A stretch of DNA of 11,737 nt from Akkermansia sp. Its GTDB lineage: Bacteria; Verrucomicrobiota; Verrucomicrobiia; Verrucomicrobiales; Akkermansiaceae. The translations under genes were made by a program, and so were the position numbers. Location: contig JAGBZE010000150.1 of the NCBI GenBank assembly GCA_017628435.1, forward strand, positions 1-11,737, read 5' to 3'. This document shows positions 1 to 7,285 of this stretch, piece by piece. Under the pieces are notes generated by a model, which had not been told where the DNA came from, ran no database searches, and saw only the letters and a list, made by a program, of their open reading frames with translations. Positions within the stretch are counted from its first letter, which is position 1. Every line of letters starts with the position of its first letter.

Positions 1-1599
1 CTGCTGGCGGGGCTTCGCTGGCTGCTCGGCAAGCACAGCGCTGCCCTGCCCCAGCTTCCCCCGCCGGAAGAGGACGGCATGCGCGCCGTGGCTGCACCGG
101 AGCTGCAGGAGGCTCTCAGCCGGCTCTGCATCAGCCGGCAGGAACCACAGCTTCCCGGCAAACTGGCCGGCACCCTGCGCCCCTACCAGATGGATGGCGT
201 GCGTTTTCTGCTCGGCGTGACCGAGGCGGGGTTCGGCGCGTGTCTGGCAGATGATATGGGGCTGGGAAAGACGCTGCAGGTCATTGCCTGGCTGGCGCAT
301 CTGCACGCCACCGGCGCGCTGGCGGAGCGCGCCGCGCTCATCGTGGCCCCGGCATCGCTGCTCACCAACTGGCAGGACGAACTGCGCAAATTCGCCCCGC
401 AACTCAATACCCTGGTGCTGCACCCCTATGCCCTGAACCGGCAGGATAGCGACTACCTGCAGAAGAATCCGGGCTGGCTGCTGAAGCGGGCACATGTGGC
501 GCTCACCACCTACGGCATGGCCACCCGTCTGGCCGAACTGCTGGCGGCAGAACCCCTGCCCGCCCTGGTGCTGGATGAGGCGCAGGCCATCAAGAATGCG
601 GACTCCCAGCGCACACGCAGCCTGCTGCTGCTCAACTCCCCGCGCCGCGTTGCCCTCACCGGCACACCGGTGGAGAACTCGCTCAGCGAGCTGCGCAGCC
701 TGTTCCATTTCCTCACCCCCGGCCTTCTGGGCACAGAGAAAGAATTCAACGCCATGGTGCAGAAAATGGGCACCGACTACAGCCCTCTGCGCAGGCTGGT
801 GCGGCCCTTCATGCTGCGCCGCCTGAAAACCGACCCCGCCCTGCTACCCGAGCTGCCGCCCAAAACCGAACAGCCGGCCTACTGCCTGCTCACCCCGGAG
901 CAGACCCGCCTGTATGCCCGCGAGGTGGAAAAACTGCAGAGCATCATCCACGAGCCCGACCCACAGACGCGCCTCACCCTGCTGCTGCCCATTCTGAGCC
1001 ACCTGAAGCTGATTTGCAACCACCCGGCCCAATACCTCGGCGAAAGCTACTATGACCCCGCCCTGAGCGGCAAAATGACCCGCCTGGGCCACCTGGCGCG
1101 GCAGATTGCCGCAGCGGGCGATGCCGCCCTCATCTTCACCCAGTACCGCAGCATGATGGAGCCGCTGCATGATTTTCTGGCCGGTATCTTCGGCGCACCC
1201 GGGCTGGTGCTGCACGGCGGCACACCCATTGCCGAGCGCCAGCAGCTGGTGCAGCAGTTCCAGCACCCCGGTGGACCGCCCTTCTTCCTGCTCTCCCTCA
1301 AGGCCGCCGGCACCGGCCTCACCCTCACCCGCGCGCGCCACGTCATCCACTTCGACCGCTGGTGGAACCCCGCCGTGGAAAACCAGGCCAGCGACCGCGC
1401 CTACCGCATCGGCCAGAAGAACCCGGTCATCATCCACCCGCTCATCTGCCGCGGCACCATAGAGGAAAACATCCACACCATGCTCACCCGCAAGCGCGAC
1501 ATGGCCGATAAACTCCTCGCCGGCGGCCTCGAAAAACTCCTTCTCCACCTTCCGCCGGAGGAGCTGCTGCAGCTCGTGAGCGGCAGAGGCGGAGAATAA
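1..1599 (+). CDS. SNF2-family DEAD/DEAH-box helicase-like ATPase, 5' partial
   Basis: This is the C-terminal ATPase motor of a SNF2/RapA-type protein, which uses ATP to translocate on double-stranded DNA or remodel protein-DNA complexes. The reading frame is open from base 1 with no stop, so the true start lies upstream; the ATG at 79 is only the first Met in view. Numbering from that Met, both RecA-like lobes are present: LRPYQ (33-37), Walker A DMGLGKT (59-65), Walker B DEAQ (166-169), motif III LTGTPVEN (193-200), motif V AAGTGLTLT (409-417) and motif VI QASDRAYRIGQ (436-446). The WWNP (428-431) before motif VI is typical of SNF2 proteins. All catalytic motifs look intact. Bacterial members often carry an N-terminal SWIM zinc finger or SNF2_assoc region, which cannot be judged here. 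It lies 84 bp before recA but probably forms a separate transcript, because recA has its own promoter. Confidence 0.93.
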   Translation: MLAGLRWLLGKHSAALPQLPPPEEDGMRAVAAPELQEALSRLCISRQEPQLPGKLAGTLRPYQMDGVRFLLGVTEAGFGACLADDMGLGKTLQVIAWLAHLHATGALAERAALIVAPASLLTNWQDELRKFAPQLNTLVLHPYALNRQDSDYLQKNPGWLLKRAHVALTTYGMATRLAELLAAEPLPALVLDEAQAIKNADSQRTRSLLLLNSPRRVALTGTPVENSLSELRSLFHFLTPGLLGTEKEFNAMVQKMGTDYSPLRRLVRPFMLRRLKTDPALLPELPPKTEQPAYCLLTPEQTRLYAREVEKLQSIIHEPDPQTRLTLLLPILSHLKLICNHPAQYLGESYYDPALSGKMTRLGHLARQIAAAGDAALIFTQYRSMMEPLHDFLAGIFGAPGLVLHGGTPIAERQQLVQQFQHPGGPPFFLLSLKAAGTGLTLTRARHVIHFDRWWNPAVENQASDRAYRIGQKNPVIIHPLICRGTIEENIHTMLTRKRDMADKLLAGGLEKLLLHLPPEELLQLVSGRGGE

Positions 1600-1619
1600 G
1601 TCGGAAACTTATACCGACT
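1599..1619. promoter_or_regulatory. Inverted repeat between SNF2 gene and recA (operator or weak terminator)
   Basis: AGTCGG (1599-1604) and CCGACT (1614-1619) form a perfect 6-bp inverted repeat around a 9-nt spacer, starting on the last base of the SNF2 stop codon. A TTTT run lies only at 1626-1629, not directly after the stem, so it would be a poor intrinsic terminator. Its place about 27 bp before the recA -35 box also suits a regulator-binding site. It does not match the LexA motifs I know (CTGT-N8-ACAG, CGAAC-N4-GTTCG, or TGTTC-N4-GAACA described for Verrucomicrobia). Confidence 0.35.
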
Positions 1620-1645
1620 AATCACTTTTGTGCCGCAATTTGCGC

Positions 1646-1674
1646 TTGCAACGGGGTGGGGAAACGGGTAGACT
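1646..1674 (+). promoter_or_regulatory. Putative sigma70-type promoter of recA
   Basis: TTGCAA (1646-1651) and TAGACT (1669-1674) are separated by exactly 17 bp; each box matches the E. coli consensus at 4 of 6 positions. Transcription would start near 1680-1682, only 2-4 nt before the recA ATG at 1684, giving a nearly leaderless mRNA. The motif GCAA-N7-TTGC (1635-1649) overlaps the -35 box and could be a binding site, but it is short. Confidence 0.55.
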
Positions 1675-1683
1675 GAGTGGCAT

Positions 1684-2718
1684 ATGAGTAAAGAGATTAC
1701 CCTTGAGCAAGAAAAGCAGATGGCCCAGCGCCAGCGTGCTCTGGATGCCGCTATGCTCCAGATTCAGAAAGATTTTGGTGAGAACGCCATCATGCGTCTG
1801 GGCGACCGCAAGACCATGGAGGTGGAGACGATTCCGACCGGCAACCTGCTTATCGACCGCGCCCTGGGTGTGGGCGGTTTCCCGCGTGGCCGAATTGTGG
1901 AGGTTTTCGGTCCCGAATCCTCCGGTAAAACCACACTTACCCTGACCGTGATTGCCCAGGCCCAGAAGGCCGGTGGTCTGGCTGCATTCATTGACGTGGA
2001 GCACGCGCTGGATCCCGCCTATGCCGCCAAGCTCGGCGTGAATCTGGATGACCTGCTGGTTTCCCAGCCGAACAGCGGTGAGGAAGCCCTGCAAATCTGC
2101 GAGGCCCTGGTGCGCTCCAACGCCATCGATGTGGTGGTGGTAGACTCCGTGGCAGCTCTGGTCACCAAGCAGGAACTGGAAGGCGATATCGGCGACAGCA
2201 CCGTGGGTGCCCAGGCCCGCCTGATGAGCGCAGCCCTGCGTAAACTGACCTCTCTTATCTCCAAGGCTCGCACCATCTGCATCTTCACGAACCAGATTCG
2301 TGAAAAGATTGGCGTAATGTTCGGCAACCCCGAAACCACCCCCGGCGGCCGCGCCCTCAAGTTCTATGCCTCTGTTCGCTGCGACATCCGCCGCATCGGC
2401 CAGATCAAGAGCACGGATGGCTCCATCTCCGGCAACCGCACCAAGCTCAAGGTGGTGAAGAACAAGGTGGCCCCGCCCTTCAAGGAATGCGAATTCGACA
2501 TCATGTACAATGAGGGCATCTCCTCCGTGGGCAGCCTTATTGACCTGGCCATGGAGTTTGACGTGATTCAGAAGCGCGGCTCCTGGTTCAGCTACAACGG
2601 CGGCCAGCTTGCCCAGGGACGCGACGGCGCCAAGGAAACCCTGCGCAACAACGCCGAGCTCTACGCTGAGATTGAGGCCAAGGTACGCGAGAAACTGGAC
2701 GCCGCCGGCACCAGGTAA
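1684..2718 (+). CDS. recA: Recombinase RecA
   Basis: RecA polymerises on single-stranded DNA, uses ATP to search for homology and exchange strands, and as a filament stimulates LexA self-cleavage in the SOS response. The 344-residue protein is complete: Walker A GPESSGKT (76-83), DVEHALDP (104-111) with catalytic Glu106, Walker B VVVVDS (150-155), loop L1 around EGDIGDSTVGAQARLM (166-181), and TNQIREKIGVMFG (202-214) containing the ATP-sensing Gln204. The start is well placed, since the reading SKEITLEQEKQ leads straight into the normal N-terminal helix. The C-terminus ends in KLDAAGTR and lacks the strongly acidic tail of E. coli RecA, which restrains DNA binding in that species. No clear Shine-Dalgarno is present (only GAG at 1675-1677). 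A promoter lies just upstream and a strong terminator just downstream, so recA is probably monocistronic. Codon use is strongly biased, as expected for an abundant protein. Confidence 0.99.
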   Translation: MSKEITLEQEKQMAQRQRALDAAMLQIQKDFGENAIMRLGDRKTMEVETIPTGNLLIDRALGVGGFPRGRIVEVFGPESSGKTTLTLTVIAQAQKAGGLAAFIDVEHALDPAYAAKLGVNLDDLLVSQPNSGEEALQICEALVRSNAIDVVVVDSVAALVTKQELEGDIGDSTVGAQARLMSAALRKLTSLISKARTICIFTNQIREKIGVMFGNPETTPGGRALKFYASVRCDIRRIGQIKSTDGSISGNRTKLKVVKNKVAPPFKECEFDIMYNEGISSVGSLIDLAMEFDVIQKRGSWFSYNGGQLAQGRDGAKETLRNNAELYAEIEAKVREKLDAAGTR

Positions 2719-2728
2719 GCTATTTACC

Positions 2729-2761
2729 GGGCGGTCGGCTACTCCGACCGCCCCCTTTTTT
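2729..2761 (+). terminator. Strong rho-independent terminator of recA
   Basis: GGGCGGTCGG (2729-2738) pairs perfectly with CCGACCGCCC (2744-2753) around a 5-nt loop (CTACT), giving a 10-bp GC-rich stem. CC and then six Ts (2756-2761) follow. It begins 11 nt after the recA stop. The T-tract ends only 4 nt before the ATG of the SprT-like gene, leaving no room for a promoter between them. Confidence 0.9.
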
Positions 2762-2765
2762 CCAG

Positions 2766-3314
2766 ATGCCCGTCCCCGAAGTGCAGCCCATACCCCTGCC
2801 CCCACGCCCGGCCGGTGCCACATCGGCTGAGGTGGAGGCATACGCCGCTGCATGCCTGGCACACCTGCACCTGCAGGGCTGGAGCTTCGGCTGGGACAAG
2901 ACCTCACGCCGCCTGGGCTGTTGCAAACCGCGGCAGCAGCGCATCAGCCTCTCGCGCTATTACGCAGAGGCCTATGCCACCAAGGATCCGGAGCAGCTCT
3001 GGCGCACCCTGCTGCACGAGCTGGCTCACGCCCTGGCCTGGCACTACCACCGCAGCATGGGCCACGGCAGCATCTGGAAACGATACTGCACCGCGCTGGG
3101 AATTCCCGGTGAACGCGCCAGCGTACGCGGCATTGAGTTTGCCGCCCCGCGAAGCGAGCCCCGCTTCAACCTGTGCCACCAGGAGACGGGCGAAATCTAC
3201 CGCACCTACACCCGCAGACCCAGGCTGACCCCCGCCCGGCTGAAAACTTGCTTCATACCCGGGCGCAAGGATGAGACCCTGGGCAAACTCATCATCAAAC
3301 CCATAGCCTCGTAA
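2766..3314 (+). CDS. SprT-like zinc metalloprotease domain protein
   Basis: This 182-residue protein resembles the SprT/Spartan family of zinc-dependent proteases; the eukaryotic member Spartan digests proteins crosslinked to DNA, while the role of bacterial SprT is poorly known. The active-site motif HELAH (84-88) supplies two zinc ligands and the catalytic Glu, and GHGSIWK (99-105) supplies the likely third ligand His100 with the family's HGxxW pattern. The C-terminal part looks like a decayed SprT zinc ribbon: Cys137 and Cys162 remain where two CxxC pairs are usual. The first 25 residues are Pro/Ala-rich and may not all be translated, but no other good start precedes the domain. There is no Shine-Dalgarno, and the recA terminator ends 4 nt upstream. 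PBP1A begins 8 bp downstream, so the gene heads the cell-wall operon or depends on readthrough from recA. The position after recA hints at DNA repair. Confidence 0.85.
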   Translation: MPVPEVQPIPLPPRPAGATSAEVEAYAAACLAHLHLQGWSFGWDKTSRRLGCCKPRQQRISLSRYYAEAYATKDPEQLWRTLLHELAHALAWHYHRSMGHGSIWKRYCTALGIPGERASVRGIEFAAPRSEPRFNLCHQETGEIYRTYTRRPRLTPARLKTCFIPGRKDETLGKLIIKPIAS

Positions 3315-3322
3315 TCCACCCC

Positions 3323-5863
3323 ATGGCACGCTACAAATCCCCCGAGGAGGATGAGTACACTGTTCCCGAACCGAGGGAACGGGCGGATTACCGCACCCAG
3401 GCCCCACCCCGCCGCCGGCAGGCACCCGCCCGCAGCTACAGCAGCTACGATGCAGAGCCCGCCAAACCAGCCCCCCGCCGCGCCTGGGAGCACGATGATA
3501 CCCCCTACGAGCCGCTGCCGGAAAACGAAAATCCCTTTCATGAGTTCCAGCGTCCGCCCCGCAAAGGTACGGGCTGCCTGCGCGCCATATGGCTCATGGT
3601 CACGCTGCCGCTGCGCATGGTTTTCTGGGCGCTGCGCAACCTGCCGAAAATCATTCTCATTCCCACCAAGATATTCCTGAGTCTGGGTTTTGTGGGGCTG
3701 ATTCTGGGTGGTATTCTGGCCGTTATCTACGGCGTGAAGGCAGGCAGATACGATTTATCGCAGGTGACCCGCATGCCGGAGCGCACCATTGTGCTGGACC
3801 GCAAGGGCAACGAAATAGGCACATTGCACGGCGAGAACCGCCGCAGCATCATCAATGTTCACGAAGAGGTGCCACGCTACATGATTGACGCGCTGGTGAT
3901 GCAGGAAGACCGCTCTTTCTGGACCCACGGCGGCATTGACCCGCGCGGCATGCTGCGCGCTGTGGCTCAGGTATTCAAGCACCACCGCACCACCCAGGGC
4001 GCTTCCACCCTGACCATGCAGCTGGCAAAGAACACCTACAACCACGCCGAGCGTAGCTTCGATGCCAAGTTCACCGAAATGGCCCTGGCCCGCCGCATAG
4101 AGTCCACTTACGACAAGGAAACCATCCTCACCTGCTACCTGAACCGCGTGTTCTGGGGGCACACCTTCCTGGGGCTCAAACAAGCGGCCTACGGCTACTT
4201 TGACAAACTGCCGCGCGACCTCACCGTGGGCGAGGCCGCTATGCTGGCTGGCATCATCTGCAGCCCTAACCAGTTCTCTCCCTACAAGAGCCTGTCCTCC
4301 GCCAGGGTGCAGCGCGACAAGGTGCTCAAGCTCATGTACGAGCACGGCAAGATTACCCGCAACGAATACGAATACGCCCTGAAGGAAGAGCTGGTGACCC
4401 GCAAACCCGAGCGCCGCGGCAATGATAACTACGCCCTGGACCTGGTACGCACTGAGGTGGATCACCTACTCTCCATGCTGGACTCCAAGGATGAACGGCT
4501 GAAAGAGGAAGTTGTGATTTCCGGCGGTCTGCGCGTGCAGACTACGCTGGATATTGACCTGCAGGATGATGCTATGCGAGAGATTGACGCACGGCTCACC
4601 GCTATGTTTGAAAAGCAGAAGGGCTGGAAGCACCAGACCCGCGCCCAGTTCAAAGCCCTGAAAGCAAAAACCCCCAGGGAAGAAGCTGATAAACTGCGCC
4701 CGAAATACCTGCAGGCTGCCTGCACCGTCATCGACAACGCTACCGGCGCACTGCTGGCTGTGGTGGGCGGGCGAGACAGCACTGAATCTCCGCTGAACCG
4801 CGCGCTGCAAAGCCGCCGCCAGGTGGGCTCCGTGTTCAAGCCTCTGGTGTATGCCGCCTATTTCGAGAAGGGCTATGGCCCGCACTCACTCTTATCGGAC
4901 AATTCCATCATGCGTGGCGAAATTGCCGGTGCCCCTAAGTGGCGTCCCCGAAACTCGGACGGGCGATTCACCGGCAACCACCCGGCTGCCTGGGGCCTGT
5001 TGAAGAGCCGAAATACCATGGCCGTGCGCGCCGGTAACATTGCCGGATTGCAAAATGTCATCAACACCGCGCTGACCGCCGGGTTCCCCCGCCCAGCCAA
5101 AACGCCCGGCCCCACCATCTACCTGGGCACCTGGGAAGCCTCCCCCCTGGAGGTGGCCGGTGCTTTCACTACCTTTGCCAACGGCGGCGTGCGCCCCACA
5201 CCTTACATCATTCACAGCATCACAGATAAGGCCGGCCGCGTAGTGTGGCAGAACACCCCAAGTGCCCGCCGCGTATGTTCCACCCGCGCAGCCAACGCGG
5301 TTTCCAATGTGCTGCAGCAGATTACCAAGCCAGGCGGCACCGCCGGCAGCGTGCAACGCCTGGGCTTCAAGCACCCCTGCGGCGGCAAAACCGGCACCAC
5401 CAACAACTACACCAACGCCTGGTTCTGCGGATTCACCACTGACCTGACAGCTGCTGTATGGGTGGGCTTTGACCGCCCCACCATGATTGCCGACAAGGCT
5501 TACGGCGGCACCGTGGCACTACCGCTCTGGGTGGGGGTAATGCAGTGTGCAGCAGCCCGCGGCTACCAGATGAAGGGCATCCGCACCGCACCTGCAGGCG
5601 GACGCAACAGCGGCATCCGCCTCTGCCGCACCTCCGGCATGCTGGCCCACGCCGGCTGTGAATACGAAGGTAAAGCCTACATCGAAACCATGGCCGATTT
5701 CACCAAACAACGCCCGCTGTGCACCGTGCATGCCGAACTGGCTGAAGACCCAGGCGATGCCGCCGATGTAGCCGAGGAGGCAGACGACACACCGGACATC
5801 GATGGTTCAACAGACGAAGCAATCAACAGTCTGCCACAGGACGACGTGGCAGAGGAAGTATAG
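3323..5863 (+). CDS. Class A penicillin-binding protein (PBP1A-type, glycosyltransferase plus transpeptidase)
   Basis: This is a bifunctional peptidoglycan synthase of 846 residues that polymerises lipid II into glycan strands and crosslinks the peptides at the outer face of the inner membrane. The cytoplasmic N-terminus (1-85) is rich in Pro, Arg, Tyr and acidic residues. A hydrophobic stretch at about 88-106 is followed by the main membrane helix at about 117-138. The GT51 domain follows, with EDRSFWTHGG (195-204) holding catalytic Glu195, QGASTLTMQLAKN (225-237) and the RRIE/YLNRVFWG region (257-279). The transpeptidase domain has SVFK (503-506, acylated Ser503), SRN (562-564) and KTGTT (689-693). 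Cys768, Cys779 and Cys800 fit the cysteine-bearing C-terminus common in PBP1A relatives, and a highly acidic tail (806-846) ends the protein. It lies 8 bp after the SprT-like gene and 10 bp before the MBOAT gene. No Shine-Dalgarno is visible. mrcA/ponA are the usual names for such genes. Confidence 0.97.
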   Translation: MARYKSPEEDEYTVPEPRERADYRTQAPPRRRQAPARSYSSYDAEPAKPAPRRAWEHDDTPYEPLPENENPFHEFQRPPRKGTGCLRAIWLMVTLPLRMVFWALRNLPKIILIPTKIFLSLGFVGLILGGILAVIYGVKAGRYDLSQVTRMPERTIVLDRKGNEIGTLHGENRRSIINVHEEVPRYMIDALVMQEDRSFWTHGGIDPRGMLRAVAQVFKHHRTTQGASTLTMQLAKNTYNHAERSFDAKFTEMALARRIESTYDKETILTCYLNRVFWGHTFLGLKQAAYGYFDKLPRDLTVGEAAMLAGIICSPNQFSPYKSLSSARVQRDKVLKLMYEHGKITRNEYEYALKEELVTRKPERRGNDNYALDLVRTEVDHLLSMLDSKDERLKEEVVISGGLRVQTTLDIDLQDDAMREIDARLTAMFEKQKGWKHQTRAQFKALKAKTPREEADKLRPKYLQAACTVIDNATGALLAVVGGRDSTESPLNRALQSRRQVGSVFKPLVYAAYFEKGYGPHSLLSDNSIMRGEIAGAPKWRPRNSDGRFTGNHPAAWGLLKSRNTMAVRAGNIAGLQNVINTALTAGFPRPAKTPGPTIYLGTWEASPLEVAGAFTTFANGGVRPTPYIIHSITDKAGRVVWQNTPSARRVCSTRAANAVSNVLQQITKPGGTAGSVQRLGFKHPCGGKTGTTNNYTNAWFCGFTTDLTAAVWVGFDRPTMIADKAYGGTVALPLWVGVMQCAAARGYQMKGIRTAPAGGRNSGIRLCRTSGMLAHAGCEYEGKAYIETMADFTKQRPLCTVHAELAEDPGDAADVAEEADDTPDIDGSTDEAINSLPQDDVAEEV

Positions 5864-5873
5864 GATTTAACAC

Positions 5874-7280
5874 ATGGACTTTTCAACTGCATCATTCTGG
5901 TACAGCCTGTTGCCGGCCATTCTGGTTCTGGCCGTGGGGGATTGGCTGCTGAAAAACAGGCCCGTAGCCAAACAACTCTTCCACAAGCTCCTCATACTGG
6001 GGCTCAGCCTCATTCTGCTGGGCATTGCCAATGAAACTACGCTTGTTATCTTCCTCATCGTCACCATTTCGGCCTATTTCCTTTGCCGCTGGGGCTGCAG
6101 CCTGGGAATGACTGCCCGTCGCTGGCTTCTGGGCGCACTCATTCCCCTGCTGCTGCTGCCCCTGGGTTATTACAAATACGGCTACTTCTTCGGCAATATC
6201 CTGCAGCAGGAATGGGATACGCTGCGTAACCTCATCATCCCCATCGGCATTTCCTTCTATACATTCCAGGTCATCGGGTTCTGCATTGATACACTCATGC
6301 GCAGCGAACCCATGCCCAAATGGCTGGATTATATGAATTTCTGCGCCTATTTCCCGCAGATTGTGGCAGGCCCCATCGAACGCCGCGCCGACCTGCTGCC
6401 CCAGGTGGAGAAAATGGAGCTGAACTGTTCCAAGCAAAATCTGGAGGCAGGCATCCCCTATATCATTCTGGGGCTGTTTTTCAAAATTGCCCTGGCAGAT
6501 AACCTGGCATTCGCCATGTGGGAAAAATACAACTGGGGCAACGCCTGGGTGATTTGGTTGAACAACCTGCTCTTCACTTTCCGTATCTATTTCGATTTTG
6601 GCGGCTACGGGCTTACCGCCTACGGCATTGCCCGCTGCATGGGAATCACCTTACGAATGAACTTCCTCAGCCCCTATACAGCGTGCAATATCAAAGAGTT
6701 CTGGCGGCGCTGGCATACCTCGCTCACCCAATGGTTCACAGACTACATCTACTTCTCCCTGGGCGGCAGCCGCACCAAACGCTGGGCTATCAACATGTTG
6801 CTCGTATTCCTCATTTCCGGTCTGTGGCACGGCGCCGGTTGGAACTTCATCATCTGGGGCGGACTGGCAGGCCTGGCTCTGGTGGCACACCGCATCTTCC
6901 ACAACGCCGGCCTGCGACTCTGGGCTCCGCTGGGCTGGCTGCTTACTTTCGTATACATGGCCTTTGTGTGGATGTTCTTCTACACCACCAATTCTACACT
7001 TCTCTGCCAGTACCTGGAACAACTCTCCACGCCGGAAAATTATCATATCAACGGACTGATTAGCACCCTAAACTACAAGCACCGGATTATCAACAATTGT
7101 TACATCCCCTTCATGATTGTCCTTTCTCTACTCTGCATACTGGCAGAAGCCATTTCCTGGAAAAAATACCAGCATCCATACAAAATACTACTCCATCCCA
7201 TAAGTTGCAGCATCATGGTGGCTATCATGATTCTTCTGTATAATCCGACACCCAATCAATTTATCTACTTCGCCTTCTGA
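5874..7280 (+). CDS. MBOAT-family membrane O-acyltransferase (AlgI/PatA-like)
   Basis: A polytopic inner-membrane protein of 468 residues belonging to the MBOAT family, in which AlgI, DltB and PatA pass acetyl or alanyl groups from a cytoplasmic donor to a periplasmic glycan. Family features are clear: IPIGISFYTFQ (122-132), FPQIVAGPIER (160-170), the amphipathic FWRRWHTSLTQW (276-287) with His281, and GLWHGAGWNFIIWG (316-329) with His319, which matches the invariant catalytic His. Many hydrophobic segments occur from residue 10 to 457. The start at 5874 is supported by AGGA (5862-5865), the only fair Shine-Dalgarno among the complete genes here; it overlaps the PBP1A stop codon. The SGNH-like partner starts 5 bp after the stop, the usual MBOAT/SGNH pairing. 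The last 80 codons are AT-richer than the neighbours (three lines of sequence hand-counted at 40-42% GC). AlgI-like enzymes act on alginate, cellulose or peptidoglycan, so the substrate cannot be named from sequence alone. Confidence 0.93.
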   Translation: MDFSTASFWYSLLPAILVLAVGDWLLKNRPVAKQLFHKLLILGLSLILLGIANETTLVIFLIVTISAYFLCRWGCSLGMTARRWLLGALIPLLLLPLGYYKYGYFFGNILQQEWDTLRNLIIPIGISFYTFQVIGFCIDTLMRSEPMPKWLDYMNFCAYFPQIVAGPIERRADLLPQVEKMELNCSKQNLEAGIPYIILGLFFKIALADNLAFAMWEKYNWGNAWVIWLNNLLFTFRIYFDFGGYGLTAYGIARCMGITLRMNFLSPYTACNIKEFWRRWHTSLTQWFTDYIYFSLGGSRTKRWAINMLLVFLISGLWHGAGWNFIIWGGLAGLALVAHRIFHNAGLRLWAPLGWLLTFVYMAFVWMFFYTTNSTLLCQYLEQLSTPENYHINGLISTLNYKHRIINNCYIPFMIVLSLLCILAEAISWKKYQHPYKILLHPISCSIMVAIMILLYNPTPNQFIYFAF

Positions 7281-7285
7281 TTCCC

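Noticed and set aside
79..81. ATG at 79 as the true start of the SNF2 protein
   Set aside because: The frame is open back to base 1, and SNF2 proteins normally have more sequence before the motor domain, so the gene is more likely cut by the window edge.
844..1548. Minus-strand open frame of 234 codons inside the SNF2 gene
   Set aside because: It is antisense to conserved helicase motifs and shows no domain, so it is a high-GC shadow frame.
1618..2907. Long open frame on the minus strand spanning recA and the start of the SprT-like gene (429 codons)
   Set aside because: It runs antisense through recA and its terminator, has low-complexity composition and no plausible product.
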